Shown: in pieces, positions 27,083-40,812 of the stretch | Layout of the letters: the number at the start of each line of letters is the position of its first letter | How positions within the stretch are numbered: position 1 is the first letter of the stretch | Assembly: GCA_021821945.1 (NCBI GenBank) | Contig: JAJZTF010000002.1 | Span: forward strand, 149,884-213,883 | Direction: 5' to 3' | DNA: 64,000 bases | Source of the DNA: Pseudomonadota bacterium | Lineage (GTDB): Bacteria; Pseudomonadota; Gammaproteobacteria; Burkholderiales; Gallionellaceae | The notes under the pieces: generated by a model | Database searches by the model: none | The model's input: only the letters and a program-made list of their open reading frames with translations | What the model was told of the DNA's origin: nothing | Program-made: the position numbers and the translations under genes

Positions 27083-27886
27083 ATGGATTTCGCTCTGATC
27101 ATGTTTGTGCTGCTGCTGGTGACAGGCAGCATCTGGCTTCTGGATAAGTACTGGCTTGCAGAAAACAGGGGGAAGGGCGTCGAAGAGCCATGGTGGGTCG
27201 AGTATGCGAAGAGCTTCTTTCCGGTCATACTGGTCGTGTTCTGCATACGCTCGTTTCTGGTCGAGCCCTTCAAGATCCCTTCCGGCTCGATGATTCCGAC
27301 GCTGCATGTCGGGGATTTCATCCTGGTGAACAAGTACACCTATGGCATCAGGCTGCCCATCATCGACCAGAAGATCATCAGGCTCAACGATCCCAGGCGA
27401 GGCGACGTGATGGTGTTCCATTATCCCGAAAACCCTTCCGTCGATTACATCAAGCGCGTCGTGGGCGTGCCTGGCGATGTCGTCGAATACAGGAACAAGC
27501 GCCTGACCATCAACGGGAAGGAGCAGCCGCAGCAGCCCGAGGGCGATTATAATTATGTCGAGAGCGGGCTCAATTTCGTGCATACCGAGCGTCGCTCGGA
27601 ATTGCTGGGGGACAAGCGCCACGACATTCTGATCAATCCTGACATGCCCAATGTGCACATGGGTTCGGTTGCGGACTTTCCGGGCCGGGAGAACTGCATA
27701 TATGATGAGGATTCGGTGCGCTGCACCGTGCCTGCCGGAAGCTACTTCATGATGGGCGACAATCGCGACAACAGCCGCGACAGTCGCTACTGGGGTTTCG
27801 TCCCTGACAGGGAGATCGTCGGAAAGGCGTTTTTCATCTGGATGAATTTTTCCGACCTGAAGCGTATCGGCATGTCAGTCAATTGA
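27083..27886 (+). CDS. lepB: Signal peptidase I
   Basis: The 267-residue inner-membrane protease has an N-terminal helix (about 3-20), a second one (about 43-60), then the catalytic Ser in PSGSMIPT (Ser69) and Lys in DYIKRVVG (Lys124). The late motif GDNRDNSRDSRYWG completes the S26 signature. It removes signal peptides of exported proteins. AAGGAATAAAA precedes the ATG. A DUF4845 gene and rnc follow in the conserved lepA-lepB-DUF4845-rnc-era order. Confidence 0.97.
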   Translation: MDFALIMFVLLLVTGSIWLLDKYWLAENRGKGVEEPWWVEYAKSFFPVILVVFCIRSFLVEPFKIPSGSMIPTLHVGDFILVNKYTYGIRLPIIDQKIIRLNDPRRGDVMVFHYPENPSVDYIKRVVGVPGDVVEYRNKRLTINGKEQPQQPEGDYNYVESGLNFVHTERRSELLGDKRHDILINPDMPNVHMGSVADFPGRENCIYDEDSVRCTVPAGSYFMMGDNRDNSRDSRYWGFVPDREIVGKAFFIWMNFSDLKRIGMSVN

Positions 27887-27902
27887 GGTGAGGAGAAACA
27901 GT

Positions 27903-28277
27903 ATGAATATTTCTAAACCGGGCATGCAGAAAGGCATCACGCTCTCCGGGCTGATCATCGCCGCATTCGTGCTCGTGCTGGTAGTGTCCACGGGTCTGAA
28001 GCTGGTCCCCGCATACATCGAGAATGCGGAGATACAGAAGATATTCAACGAAGTCTCCAACGATCCGGCGATGCAGAAGGCCTCGTTGAACGACATCCGC
28101 CTCTCCTATTCAAGGCGGGCCTCCATCGACAACATCCAGGCGGTCAAGGCCGAAGACATCGATATAGACACGAGTTCTGGCAAGCCTCTGTTGAGTGCGA
28201 GCTATTTCGTCAAGGTTCCGCTTGCCGGAAACATCAGCTTCTACCTCGATTTCAATCCAACCAGTGGGAAGGGCTGA
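27903..28277 (+). CDS. DUF4845 membrane protein
   Basis: The 124-residue protein has one N-terminal transmembrane helix (about 15-35, GLIIAAFVLVLVVSTGLKL) and a small extracytoplasmic domain. DUF4845 proteins are found between lepB and rnc in many beta- and gammaproteobacteria; their function is unknown. The ATG at 27903 is chosen because AGGAG stands seven bases upstream. The end overlaps the start of rnc by 14 bases. Confidence 0.85.
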   Translation: MNISKPGMQKGITLSGLIIAAFVLVLVVSTGLKLVPAYIENAEIQKIFNEVSNDPAMQKASLNDIRLSYSRRASIDNIQAVKAEDIDIDTSSGKPLLSASYFVKVPLAGNISFYLDFNPTSGKG

Positions 28278-28947
28278 AGAGCACCTGTCCCGCCGGCTGG
28301 GACATGAGTTCAGGGATGCCGGGCTGCTGGAGCGCGCGCTGACCCATCGCAGCTTTTCGCCTGCCCATTACGAGAGGCTGGAGTTTCTGGGCGACAGCAT
28401 ACTGGGCTGCGTGATATCGAAATATCTTTACGGAAAGTATCCGGACATGAGCGAGGGGGATCTGTCGAGGCTTAGGTCCAACCTTGTCAAGGAATCCACC
28501 CTCGTGGTGTTTGCCGAACAGCTGGAGCTTGGCAGTTTCCTGATGCTCGGGGAGGGAGAGCGCAGGAGCGGCGGATCCCGCAGGCCGTCGATACTCGCCG
28601 ATGGCGTGGAGGCATTGATAGGCGCGATATTCCTGGATGGCGGGTTCGAATCCGCAGAAAGGGCCGTGCTCAACCTTTATGTGCCCTATCTCGAAAAGCT
28701 CGACCTGAAGACGCTGGGCAAGGATGCCAAGACCCTGCTTCAGGAATATCTGCAGGGACGCCGGCTGGCCCTGCCGCATTACAGCGTGATCGACACCGAA
28801 GGCGGCGCGCACGAGCAGATGTTCAGGGTCGAATGCGCGGTGCCCGCGCTCGGGATCGTCACGCAGGGAACCGGCAGCAGTCGCCGCAATGCCGAGCAGC
28901 AGGCCGCGGCCGAGGCCTATCAGAAGATTGGAAAGAAACATGAATGA
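28264..28947 (+). CDS. rnc: Ribonuclease III
   Basis: The 227-residue endonuclease has the signature [12 protein letters not shown], the second acidic site [15 protein letters not shown] and a C-terminal double-stranded-RNA-binding domain (about 155-225). It processes rRNA precursors and structured RNAs. The start is probably the GTG at 28264, overlapping the DUF4845 end, since it gives the usual length; no ribosome site is evident and translation may be coupled. The C-terminus overlaps the era start by eight bases. Confidence 0.93.
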   Translation: MGRAEEHLSRRLGHEFRDAGLLERALTHRSFSPAHYERLEFLGDSILGCVISKYLYGKYPDMSEGDLSRLRSNLVKESTLVVFAEQLELGSFLMLGEGERRSGGSRRPSILADGVEALIGAIFLDGGFESAERAVLNLYVPYLEKLDLKTLGKDAKTLLQEYLQGRRLALPHYSVIDTEGGAHEQMFRVECAVPALGIVTQGTGSSRRNAEQQAAAEAYQKIGKKHE

Positions 28948-29845
28948 AGACGTTGCAATGAATGAGGACTTCCGCAGCGGTTATGTCGCGATCGTCGGCC
29001 GTCCCAACGTGGGCAAGTCCACGCTGCTCAACCATCTGATCGGGCAGAAGATCAGCATCACATCCAGCAAGGCGCAGACCACGCGCCACCGCATACACGG
29101 CATCTACACCGATGAGCGCGCCCAGTTCGTGTTCGTCGACACGCCGGGATTCCAGCTGAGGCATCTCAATGCATTGAACCGCGGCATGAACCGTGTGGTG
29201 ACGAGCAGCCTCAGGGATGTGCAGGTGGTCGTGTATGTCCTGGAAGCGCTGCGCTATGACGAGCGCGACCGGGAAGTGCTGAAGCTCCTGCCGGACAACC
29301 GTCCTGTCGTTCTGGTCATCAACAAGATCGATGCTGTCGAGGACAAGGGCAGGCTTTTCGATTTTGCAGAGCGGGTCGCAAGGGATTTCAAGTTTGCCCA
29401 CATCGTTCCGGTGAGCGCGAAATTCGGAAAGCAGATGGACGAGCTGAGGGAAACGCTGCGCAGCCTGTTGCCCAAAGGCGGCCTGATCTATGATCCGGAC
29501 GATGTGACGGACCGAAGCGAGCGCTTTTTGGCTGCGGAAATCCTGCGCGAAAAGGTCTTTCGCCTGACCGGTGAAGAGCTGCCTTATTCCGTGAGCGTCC
29601 TGATAGAGGCATACAAGACGGAAAAGAACCTGCGCCGCATCAATGCAGCCATCCTCGTCGACAAGGAGGCGCACAAGGCGATGCTGCTCGGCAAGAAGGG
29701 AGAGAAGATCAAGGAGATCGCGACCCAGGCCAGGCTCGACATGGAAAAGCTTTTCGACGGCAAGGTGTTTCTCGAGGTGTTCATCAAGGTGCGCAGCGGC
29801 TGGGCGGATGATGCCCGCATGCTTCAGTCCCTGGGATATGAGTGA
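28940..29845 (+). CDS. era: GTPase Era
   Basis: The 301-residue protein has a GTPase domain with [14 protein letters not shown] and NKID, and a C-terminal KH domain ([17 protein letters not shown]). Era binds the 3' end of 16S rRNA during small-subunit assembly. The ATG at 28940 follows GGAAAG; a second ATG at 28958 is possible. It sits between rnc and recO as in most proteobacteria. Confidence 0.96.
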   Translation: MNEDVAMNEDFRSGYVAIVGRPNVGKSTLLNHLIGQKISITSSKAQTTRHRIHGIYTDERAQFVFVDTPGFQLRHLNALNRGMNRVVTSSLRDVQVVVYVLEALRYDERDREVLKLLPDNRPVVLVINKIDAVEDKGRLFDFAERVARDFKFAHIVPVSAKFGKQMDELRETLRSLLPKGGLIYDPDDVTDRSERFLAAEILREKVFRLTGEELPYSVSVLIEAYKTEKNLRRINAAILVDKEAHKAMLLGKKGEKIKEIATQARLDMEKLFDGKVFLEVFIKVRSGWADDARMLQSLGYE

Positions 29846-29861
29846 ACACCTCTAGAAGAGC

Positions 29862-30587
29862 ATGGCGCTGACAAGCAGGCAGAACAGGCAGCAGGATGAG
29901 ATGGCGTTCGTGCTGCATACACGCCCTTTCAGGGAAACCAGCCTGTTGCTAGACGTGTACAGCCGTCAGCATGGCAGGCTTGCTGTGGTGGCGCGGGGTG
30001 CGAGACGGCCGGGATCCGCCCTGCGCGGCGTACTGATGAACTTCCAGCCGCTGCTTTTGTCATGGTTCGGCAAGGGCGAGGTGAAAACGCTGCATGCGGC
30101 GCAGTGGCAGGGCGGACAGCCCTGCCTTCAGGGCACGGCGCTGATGTGCGGATTCTATCTCAATGAGCTGCTTGTCAACATGCTGGCGCGCGACGATCCG
30201 CACGAGCGCCTTTTCGATTACTATCGCGCGACACTGTACAGGCTGGCCCATGAGTCAGACCATGCGGCGAGCCTGCGCTGTTTCGAGAGGCATCTGCTTC
30301 AGGAGCTGGGCTATGCGATGGAGCTGGAAAAGGAGGCGGGAAGCGGCAAACCCATACAGCCTGAAATTTGCTATCGTTACGTCGTGGAGCGCGGGGCCTT
30401 GCCGGATGAAGGCGGAGAAGGAATGAAGGTGCTGGGAAGGACGCTGTTGGCGATGGCGAAGGATGACTATGCCGACCCTCTGGTGATACAGCAGAGCAAG
30501 CAGCTGATGCGCATGCTGCTCAATCACCACCTGGGGGGAAAGGTGCTGCATACGCGTGAACTGATCAAGGATCTGCAGAGAAAATGA
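29862..30587 (+). CDS. recO: DNA repair protein RecO
   Basis: The 241-residue protein has the RecO N-terminal OB-fold ([37 protein letters not shown]) and a helical C-terminal part. It anneals single strands and loads RecA with RecR. It follows era by 16 bases and overlaps pdxJ by four bases. Confidence 0.94.
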   Translation: MALTSRQNRQQDEMAFVLHTRPFRETSLLLDVYSRQHGRLAVVARGARRPGSALRGVLMNFQPLLLSWFGKGEVKTLHAAQWQGGQPCLQGTALMCGFYLNELLVNMLARDDPHERLFDYYRATLYRLAHESDHAASLRCFERHLLQELGYAMELEKEAGSGKPIQPEICYRYVVERGALPDEGGEGMKVLGRTLLAMAKDDYADPLVIQQSKQLMRMLLNHHLGGKVLHTRELIKDLQRK

Positions 30588-31315
30588 TGAAACTCGGACT
30601 TAACATAGACCATGTTGCCACGCTGCGCCAGGCGCGCGGCGCGCGCTATCCCAATCTGCTGCGTGCGGCGCTGATCTGCGAGGAGGCGGGCGCTGATGCG
30701 ATCACCCTGCATCTGAGGGAGGACCGCCGCCATATCCAGGACGAGGATGTGCGCCTTCTGCGCGGGATGCTGCAGACCCGCATGAACCTGGAATGCGCGG
30801 TCACGGACGAGATGATAGACAATGCGCTCATGATCAAGCCGCACGACCTTTGCATGGTGCCGGAAAGGCGCGAGGAGCTGACGACCGAGGGCGGGCTCGA
30901 CGTGATACGCCATTTCGATGCCATCAGGTCGGCTTGCGAGCGTTGTGCCGATGCGGGCATACGCGTATCCCTGTTCATCGATCCCGATGTCAGGCAGATC
31001 GATGCAGCCTGCAGGACAGGCGCTCCGGTGATCGAACTGCATACCGGAAGATACGCCGATGCCGACAGCGTTCCCGCAAGGAGGGAAGAACTCGATCGCA
31101 TACGCTATGCGGCAGAACACGCCCATCAGCAGGGTTTGCAGGTGAATGCGGGGCACGGCCTGCATTACCACAATGTGCAGGATATCGTCGCGATCCCCAA
31201 TATCGTCGAGCTCAACATCGGTCATGCGATCATCGCCGAGTCGATTTTCATAGGGCTGGATGCCGCGGTGCGCAAGATGAAGGCGCTGCTGGTCGCGGGA
31301 AATCAGCAGGCATGA
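30584..31315 (+). CDS. pdxJ: Pyridoxine 5'-phosphate synthase
   Basis: The 243-residue TIM-barrel enzyme joins 1-deoxyxylulose 5-phosphate with aminoacetone phosphate in vitamin B6 synthesis. Signature segments are [43 protein letters not shown] and [13 protein letters not shown]. The start may be either of two adjacent ATGs (30584 or 30587); the first overlaps recO as ATGA. acpS follows with another four-base overlap. Confidence 0.96.
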   Translation: MMKLGLNIDHVATLRQARGARYPNLLRAALICEEAGADAITLHLREDRRHIQDEDVRLLRGMLQTRMNLECAVTDEMIDNALMIKPHDLCMVPERREELTTEGGLDVIRHFDAIRSACERCADAGIRVSLFIDPDVRQIDAACRTGAPVIELHTGRYADADSVPARREELDRIRYAAEHAHQQGLQVNAGHGLHYHNVQDIVAIPNIVELNIGHAIIAESIFIGLDAAVRKMKALLVAGNQQA

Positions 31316-31695
31316 TCTTCGGCATAGGCACGGACATCGTCGAATATGCCCGCATCGAGTCGATGTGGCGTCGCCATCAGGCAAGGCTCGCAGAGCGCCT
31401 GCTGAGCCGCTTTGAGCTTGCCGAGTACAGCGCCCATGCCGATCCCGCGCGCCTGCTTGCAAAGCGGTTTGCCGCAAAGGAGGCGTTTTCCAAGGCGCTG
31501 GGCAGCGGACTCAGGCATCCCGTGAGCCTCACGGCGATCAGCGTTTCGCACGACGGGCTGGGGAAGCCTGTGCTGCAGTTCGAGCCCGAGCTTCGCACCT
31601 ATCTGGCGCAGGCGGGCATAGGCGCCCATCATCTATCCATCAGCGACGAGAAAAGCATGGTCGTCGCATTCGTCGTGCTTGAGACTGCGGGGTAA
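31312..31695 (+). CDS. acpS: Holo-[acyl-carrier-protein] synthase
   Basis: The 127-residue enzyme transfers 4'-phosphopantetheine from CoA to acyl carrier protein. Motifs [13 protein letters not shown] and [14 protein letters not shown] hold the magnesium-binding Asp and Glu. The ATG overlaps the pdxJ stop by four bases. It is the standard companion of pdxJ in proteobacteria. Confidence 0.95.
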   Translation: MIFGIGTDIVEYARIESMWRRHQARLAERLLSRFELAEYSAHADPARLLAKRFAAKEAFSKALGSGLRHPVSLTAISVSHDGLGKPVLQFEPELRTYLAQAGIGAHHLSISDEKSMVVAFVVLETAG

Positions 31696-31697
31696 TC

Positions 31698-32747
31698 ATG
31701 GGATTGGGGCCGGTCATGCTGGATGTGCTGGGAACGGAGCTGACCCCCGAGGACGAGGCGCGGCTTTTGCATCCCCTTGTGGGCGGGGTGATCCTTTTCA
31801 GGCGAAATTTTTCATCCGTGGCGCAGCTCGTTTCGCTGACTTCCGCGATACGTGCGCTGCGCAACCCGCCGCTTCTGATCGCGGTCGACCACGAAGGCGG
31901 CAGGGTGCAGCGCTTCCAGGAAGGATTCACGAAAATTCCCGCGATGCGCGAGCTCGGAAGGATCTGGGATCACCATCCCCAGCGGGCCCGTCATCTGGCG
32001 CATCAGGCGGGCTTTGTGCTGGGCGCCGAATTGCGCGGCTGCGGAGTCGATTTCAGCTTCACGCCGGTGTTGGATGTCGACCATGGGTCTAGCAGCGTGA
32101 TCGGGGACCGTGCCTTCCACAGCGATCCCCAGGCGGTTTCAGAGCTTGCGCATCATCTTCAGCTGGGACTCAGGCAGGCGGGCATGCAATCGGTGGGCAA
32201 GCATTTCCCCGGTCACGGCTTTGTCGTCGCGGATTCCCATCTCGCAATCCCCGTGGACGAGCGGAAATTCGTGGACATCGAGCTTTGCGATCTCGTGCCT
32301 TTCAGGCAGATGATCTCCTTCGGGCTTGCAGCGATCATGCCGGCGCATGTGATCTATCCTGACGTGGACGATCGCCCGGCCGGATTTTCTCCTGTCTGGC
32401 TCAAGGAAATCCTGCGCGGCAGGCTGGGGTTTGAAGGCTGCATCTTCAGCGATGATCTGAGCATGGAAGGGGCGACGGTCGCCGGCGGGATAGTTCAGCG
32501 CGCATCAGCCGCGCTGAATGCCGGATGCGACATGGTTCTGGTCTGCAACAGGCCCCAGTCGGCCGACGAGCTGCTCTCTGGGCTTCACTGGGAAATGCCG
32601 GTGACGAGCCGCGCCCGTTTGACGCACATGCGGGGCGCGCCGCATCCGGTGCCGCTTGCCCGGCTGCACGAGGACGGGAATTTCCTGAAGGCGCTCAAGG
32701 ATGTGTCTGGCATAGGCATAAGCTCGCCGGAGTTACCCCTGGTCTAG
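31698..32747 (+). CDS. nagZ: Beta-N-acetylglucosaminidase NagZ
   Basis: The 349-residue family 3 glycosidase removes GlcNAc from muropeptides during cell-wall recycling. Visible are [10 protein letters not shown], the KHFPGHG loop with the catalytic His, and the nucleophile motif [11 protein letters not shown]. It is cytoplasmic, with no signal peptide. It starts two bases after acpS and ends the long supercluster that begins at rpoE. Confidence 0.95.
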   Translation: MGLGPVMLDVLGTELTPEDEARLLHPLVGGVILFRRNFSSVAQLVSLTSAIRALRNPPLLIAVDHEGGRVQRFQEGFTKIPAMRELGRIWDHHPQRARHLAHQAGFVLGAELRGCGVDFSFTPVLDVDHGSSSVIGDRAFHSDPQAVSELAHHLQLGLRQAGMQSVGKHFPGHGFVVADSHLAIPVDERKFVDIELCDLVPFRQMISFGLAAIMPAHVIYPDVDDRPAGFSPVWLKEILRGRLGFEGCIFSDDLSMEGATVAGGIVQRASAALNAGCDMVLVCNRPQSADELLSGLHWEMPVTSRARLTHMRGAPHPVPLARLHEDGNFLKALKDVSGIGISSPELPLV

Positions 32748-32791
32748 CTTTTTTGAGATAATTCGAGCGTATCCACGTCGGGAATGAGAAC

Positions 32792-36467
<3,676 letters not shown>

Positions 36468-36477
36468 GGGAGCTTAT

Positions 36478-37224
36478 ATGCTGGCAATCATAGGCGGTCG
36501 CGGCCTGACCGAACTCGCGAATCTCAAGATCACGCACAGGCAGGTGATGCGCACGCCCTTTGGCGAGCCTTCCGGGGCGTTCCTCTTCGGCACGCTGAAC
36601 GGGCACGAGGTGATCTTCCTTGCGCGCCACGGGTTTGGCTACACGATACCGCCGCATCTCGTGAACTACCGCGCCAATCTCTGGGCGCTGCGCGAACAGG
36701 GGGTAAGCGATGTGGTGTCGGTCGCGACCGTGGGCGGGATACGCGCCGATCTCGTTCCAGGCACGCTGGTTGTACCGGATCAGATCATCGATTACACATA
36801 CGGCCGGGAATACACGTTTTATGGAAACCGCAGCACCAGCTATCGCAACATCGACTTCACGCTTCCCTATTCCGGGAAGATGAGAAAGCGCATCCTCCAA
36901 GGCGCAGTACTTGCGCGGCAAGCCTGCCTGGATGGCGGCGTTTATGCGACGACCCAGGGGCCGAGGCTTGACAGCATCGCAGAGATCAACCGCTACGAGA
37001 AGGACGGTGCGGACATGGTCGGCATGACGGGCATGCCGGAAGCGGCGCTGGCGCGCGAGCTCGACATGGACTATGCGATGATCGCGGTGGTTGCAAACTA
37101 TGCCGCGGGGCGCGGGGACAACCTTCATGGCATCAATGTCGAAAGCGTGAATGCGGTGGCGATGGGTGCGATGGACAGGGTGCGCGCGCTGCTAGAATGC
37201 GTCGTCAACTGCGAGGAGGATTGA
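36478..37224 (+). CDS. mtnP: S-methyl-5'-thioinosine phosphorylase (MTAP/MTIP family)
   Basis: The 248-residue enzyme belongs to the type II purine nucleoside phosphorylases. Motifs include IIGGRGLTEL, ARHGFGYTIPPHLVNYRAN, ATVGGIRADLVPGTL and MVGMTGMPEAALARELDMDY. It splits methylthio-nucleosides from polyamine or autoinducer synthesis. The choice between adenosine and inosine substrate needs experiment, but bacterial members next to hpt, as in Pseudomonas, are often inosine-specific. Hpt could then salvage the released hypoxanthine, a logical pairing. def begins on the next base. Confidence 0.85.
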   Translation: MLAIIGGRGLTELANLKITHRQVMRTPFGEPSGAFLFGTLNGHEVIFLARHGFGYTIPPHLVNYRANLWALREQGVSDVVSVATVGGIRADLVPGTLVVPDQIIDYTYGREYTFYGNRSTSYRNIDFTLPYSGKMRKRILQGAVLARQACLDGGVYATTQGPRLDSIAEINRYEKDGADMVGMTGMPEAALARELDMDYAMIAVVANYAAGRGDNLHGINVESVNAVAMGAMDRVRALLECVVNCEED

Positions 37225-37758
37225 ATGGCGGTCAGACCGGTTTTGCGCATGGGAGATGCGCGTCTGTTGCAGGTTTCGGAACCCGTTTCGGATTTTTCGG
37301 GCCTTCAGGAATTGCTGCTGGACATGAGGGATACGATGAAGGCCTTGAACGGCGCAGGCCTTGCCGCGCCGCAGATCGGCGTCAGCCTCCGCGTCGTGAT
37401 CTTCGGCGTCCCGGAGATGAAAAATCCGCGCTACCCCGATGCGGAGCCTGTCCCAGAGACGGTGCTCGTCAATCCTGTGATCACGCCGCTGCATGGCGAA
37501 ATGAACGATGACTGGGAGGGATGCCTTAGCCTGCCCGGTATGTGCGGACTCGTGCCGCGCTACAGCGCGATACGCTATCAGGGATACGACGAATACGGAT
37601 CGCTGGTGGACCGCGTGGCGAGCGGTTTTCACGCCCGCGTGGTGCAGCACGAATGCGATCACCTGGACGGAATACTCTATCCCATGCGCATACGCGACCT
37701 CGGAAAATTCGGTTTCAGGGACGTGATGTTCCCGAACGCGCCGATGCAGGATGAATAA
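37225..37758 (+). CDS. def: Peptide deformylase
   Basis: The 177-residue metalloenzyme removes the formyl group from nascent proteins. All three motifs are intact: [10 protein letters not shown] (43-52), EGCLS with metal Cys100, and QHECDHLDG with His142, Glu143 and His146. There is no gap after mtnP, and the end overlaps the K+ channel start by eight bases. It is not in the usual def-fmt setting, so it may be one of several paralogues. Confidence 0.94.
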   Translation: MAVRPVLRMGDARLLQVSEPVSDFSGLQELLLDMRDTMKALNGAGLAAPQIGVSLRVVIFGVPEMKNPRYPDAEPVPETVLVNPVITPLHGEMNDDWEGCLSLPGMCGLVPRYSAIRYQGYDEYGSLVDRVASGFHARVVQHECDHLDGILYPMRIRDLGKFGFRDVMFPNAPMQDE

Positions 37759-38770
37759 GCAGCCGGGATCAAGAGCCTTACGCAACCTTCTGATCGCGGC
37801 TGCGTCACTGGTCGCCGTCTTCATCATCGGGACGATAGGCTACCGCATCCTGGGCGGCCCCAGGTATTCCTGGCTGGACTGCTTTTACATGACTTTCGTC
37901 ACGGTGTCGACCATAGGCTACGACGAAGTCGTGGACGTGAGCCACTACGAATACGGCAGGCTGTTCACGGTGTTCATCGGCATCAGCGGAATCGGTTTGC
38001 TGGGTTATGTGTTGTCGACATTCACCGCCTTCATGCTGGAGAGCGATCTGAATGTCTTCTGGCGGAGGAAGAAAATGCTGAAGAGAATTGCAGGGCTGAA
38101 GGGGCATTACATCGTGTGCGGCGCGGGAAGGGTGGGAAGCAACGTGGCGAACGAGCTGTTGATGACGCGGCGCCCTTTCGTGATCGTGGACGACGACATG
38201 AGCGTGATACAGCACTATCTCGAATTGCACCCTGACCAGCTTTACATAGAGGGCGATGCGACCGACAACGACGTGCTGCTTTCCGCAGGGGTCGTACATG
38301 CGGCCGGCGTGTTCGCCGTGGCCCACGAGGACAGCGCCAATCTCGTGATCAGCCTGAGCGCCAAGCAGCTCAATCCCGGGGTGCGCGTGGTTGCAAGATG
38401 CCACGACCTGAAGAATGCCGAAAAGACCCGAAGGGCCGGGGCTGACGAGATCATCTCCCCGGATTACAGCGGGGGGCTCAACCTCGTGTCCGCGATGGTG
38501 AGGCCCAACGTGATGAATTTCTTTGACGAGATGTTCAAGCCGGACAGCAAGCTGCGCATGGAAGAGGTGCGCATTCCGGAAAGCCTCGTGAACAAGCCTC
38601 TGGGCTTTTTGTACCGGGAAGACCGCGACTTCGTGGTGCTCGGGATCAGGAGGGAGGGCGAATGGCAGCTCAATCCTTCGCCCGACCATTTGCTGCATGG
38701 AAACGACGTGCTGATGCTGATGACGACGCCGGATGGAAGGTCCAGCCTCGAGAGGCTGATACAGGTCTGA
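37751..38770 (+). CDS. Two-helix potassium channel with RCK (TrkA) domains
   Basis: The 339-residue protein has an outer helix (about 11-33), a pore loop with filter-like sequence TVSTIGYDE (54-59), an inner helix (about 70-94), and a cytoplasmic TrkA-N Rossmann domain with [10 protein letters not shown], followed by TrkA-C. This is the MthK-like layout. The filter reads TIGYDE rather than TVGYGD, with Asp and Glu in place of the final Gly and Asp; such variants exist in bacterial RCK channels, with unknown selectivity. It overlaps def and ends three bases before convergent dinG. Confidence 0.85.
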   Translation: MNKQPGSRALRNLLIAAASLVAVFIIGTIGYRILGGPRYSWLDCFYMTFVTVSTIGYDEVVDVSHYEYGRLFTVFIGISGIGLLGYVLSTFTAFMLESDLNVFWRRKKMLKRIAGLKGHYIVCGAGRVGSNVANELLMTRRPFVIVDDDMSVIQHYLELHPDQLYIEGDATDNDVLLSAGVVHAAGVFAVAHEDSANLVISLSAKQLNPGVRVVARCHDLKNAEKTRRAGADEIISPDYSGGLNLVSAMVRPNVMNFFDEMFKPDSKLRMEEVRIPESLVNKPLGFLYREDRDFVVLGIRREGEWQLNPSPDHLLHGNDVLMLMTTPDGRSSLERLIQV

Positions 38771-38773
38771 TGC

Positions 38774-40699
38774 TCAGCTTCTTGAGAAGAATGCGGCGGC
38801 CTCGTCAGCCAGGCGCGTCCTTTTCATCGGCGGCAGGCTCTGCCAGATGCGCTTTCCATACTGCTTGGTGATGATGCGGGGATCGCAGATCATCAGCACG
38901 CCCCTGTCGTTTTCATCCCTTATCAGCCTGCCCGCCCCCTGCTTCAGCGTGATGATCGCGCGGGGAAGCTGGTATTCCATGAAGGCGCTTTTGCCCTGCT
39001 GGTTGATCTTTTCGATGCGGGCCGAGAGCACCGGGTCGTCGGGCGGGGCGAAGGGGATCTTGTCGATGACGACAAGCGAAAGCGCCTCGCCCCTGACATC
39101 CACCCCTTCCCAGAATGACTGGCTGCCCAAGAGCACGGCGTTGCCGTGTTCGCGGAACCTCGCAAGCAGCTCGTTCTTTGATGCGGCCCCCTGGAGGAGA
39201 AGGGGATAGGGAAGATCACGGGATGTGAATTCATCCTCCAGGATTTCGTGAGCGCGCTGCATCGCGCGCAGGCTGGTGAAGAGGAGGAAGGCGCGCCCCT
39301 TGCTTGCGATCAGCATAGGCAGCGTGGCTTTTACGACCGCCTCCGTATAGCCTTCGCTGTTGGGTTCTGGCATGTCTTCCGGCACATAAAGCAGGGCCTG
39401 GGCCTGGTAGTCGAATGGGCTTTCCCAGCATGCGGTGGTTGCGTTCAAAAGCCCCATCTCGCGCTGGTAATGTGAGAAGTCGCGCTTCACGGCGAGTGTT
39501 GCGGAAGTGAATATCCATGCGCGCGCCGAGCCGCCGATCTGCTTTTCGAAGATCTCGGCGATGGAAAGCGGTGTGGAATTCAGCTGCAGGGTATGCTGGA
39601 AAATTTCAAGCCATCTGACCCTGGAGTCATCCTTGTCTTCCTGCCAGAGCTTGAGCTGCTGCGAGAACTGCTGCGCGCGCTGCCAGCAGTTCTCGAGTCC
39701 CTCGCTGCGTTCCGCCTGTTTCTCGAGCATGCCGGATAGCGTCGCCAGCTTGTCGACAAGCGCGGCGAGCGCCGAAGAAAACGGTTTCATCCCGCGGGCT
39801 GTGGCGGCCGGCATGCGGCCTTCCTTCTTGAAGGCAAGTCGCAGGTCGCGCGCTGCCTTGTCGAGCTCGTCGCAGGCCCTGGGAAGCGGTGCAAAGTCCT
39901 TGGCGGAGGAGAGCGCCTCCATGCGCGCATCGAGGGCCAGATCCAGAAGCTGCGAGGTGGAAAGATTTTCCCCGAAGAACAGGCTCGCGGTTTCCGGCAG
40001 CTGGTGCGCCTCGTCGAAGATCACGGTGTTGCATGAAGGCAGAAGCTCGGCCACCCCCTCGTCCCTCAGCATCACGTCGGCAAAGAAGAGGTGATGGTTG
40101 ACCACCACGATGTCGGACTTCATTGCATCAAGACGCGCGCGCAGCACGAAGCATTCCTTGTGATTCGGGCATTCCTGGCCGAGACAGTTGTCGCGCGTGG
40201 ATGTGACCTGATGCCAGATGGGGGCATACTCCGGCACGTCGGCCAGGAAACTTCTGTCCCCGCTGTCGCTGATCTTCGCGTATTTCTTTATCCTGTCCAG
40301 GTGCTTGATGTCCTCGCGGGACGCGAAGCGGCCGTCGGAGAGCGCGCGTTCGAGGTGGTAGTGGCATATGTAATTGGCGCGGCCTTTGAGCAGCGAGATG
40401 GTGACGGGGGCCTTGAGCGCATCTCTCACCATCGGAAGATCCTTCAGGAAGAGCTGGTCCTGGAGATTCTTGGTGCCTGTCGAGATGATCACCTTCCCGC
40501 CGTTCAGAAGCGCGGGCACGAGATAGGCGAAGGTCTTGCCGGTTCCCGTTCCTGCCTCGGCGATCAGGATCGCATTTTTGTCTATCGCATCGGCGACAGC
40601 CATCGCCATTTCGCGTTGCTGGACCCTGGGGCGGAAGGATGAGACTGAAAAGCTGAGAGGGCTTTGATCTTCGAAGAAGCGGGATACGTCTGTGGGCAT
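38774..40699 (-). CDS. dinG: ATP-dependent helicase, DinG/YoaA family
   Basis: The 641-residue superfamily 2 helicase has Walker A AEAGTGTGKT (about 48-57), DEAH (229-232), a four-Cys iron-sulfur cluster site (Cys112, 172, 177, 183) and the C-terminal motif GAGRLIRDENDRGV. It unwinds DNA with damage or structure during replication. The size fits YoaA or a short DinG rather than the exonuclease-fused form. It faces radA divergently across 113 bp. Confidence 0.88.
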   Translation of the reverse strand: MPTDVSRFFEDQSPLSFSVSSFRPRVQQREMAMAVADAIDKNAILIAEAGTGTGKTFAYLVPALLNGGKVIISTGTKNLQDQLFLKDLPMVRDALKAPVTISLLKGRANYICHYHLERALSDGRFASREDIKHLDRIKKYAKISDSGDRSFLADVPEYAPIWHQVTSTRDNCLGQECPNHKECFVLRARLDAMKSDIVVVNHHLFFADVMLRDEGVAELLPSCNTVIFDEAHQLPETASLFFGENLSTSQLLDLALDARMEALSSAKDFAPLPRACDELDKAARDLRLAFKKEGRMPAATARGMKPFSSALAALVDKLATLSGMLEKQAERSEGLENCWQRAQQFSQQLKLWQEDKDDSRVRWLEIFQHTLQLNSTPLSIAEIFEKQIGGSARAWIFTSATLAVKRDFSHYQREMGLLNATTACWESPFDYQAQALLYVPEDMPEPNSEGYTEAVVKATLPMLIASKGRAFLLFTSLRAMQRAHEILEDEFTSRDLPYPLLLQGAASKNELLARFREHGNAVLLGSQSFWEGVDVRGEALSLVVIDKIPFAPPDDPVLSARIEKINQQGKSAFMEYQLPRAIITLKQGAGRLIRDENDRGVLMICDPRIITKQYGKRIWQSLPPMKRTRLADEAAAFFSRS

Positions 40700-40812
40700 G
40701 GCGAGCCTGGAATGTTTTCTGAGATGAAATGGTATCGCAAAGCATGGCGGCTGAATATCGTTGCGATGAGCGCATGCAGTGCGCTATCGTACGGGATCTT
40801 GATGGAGAAAGC

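Noticed and set aside
30793..31311. Upstream extension of acpS
   Set aside because: It overlaps pdxJ in another frame; the AcpS N-terminus [16 protein letters not shown] begins at 31312.
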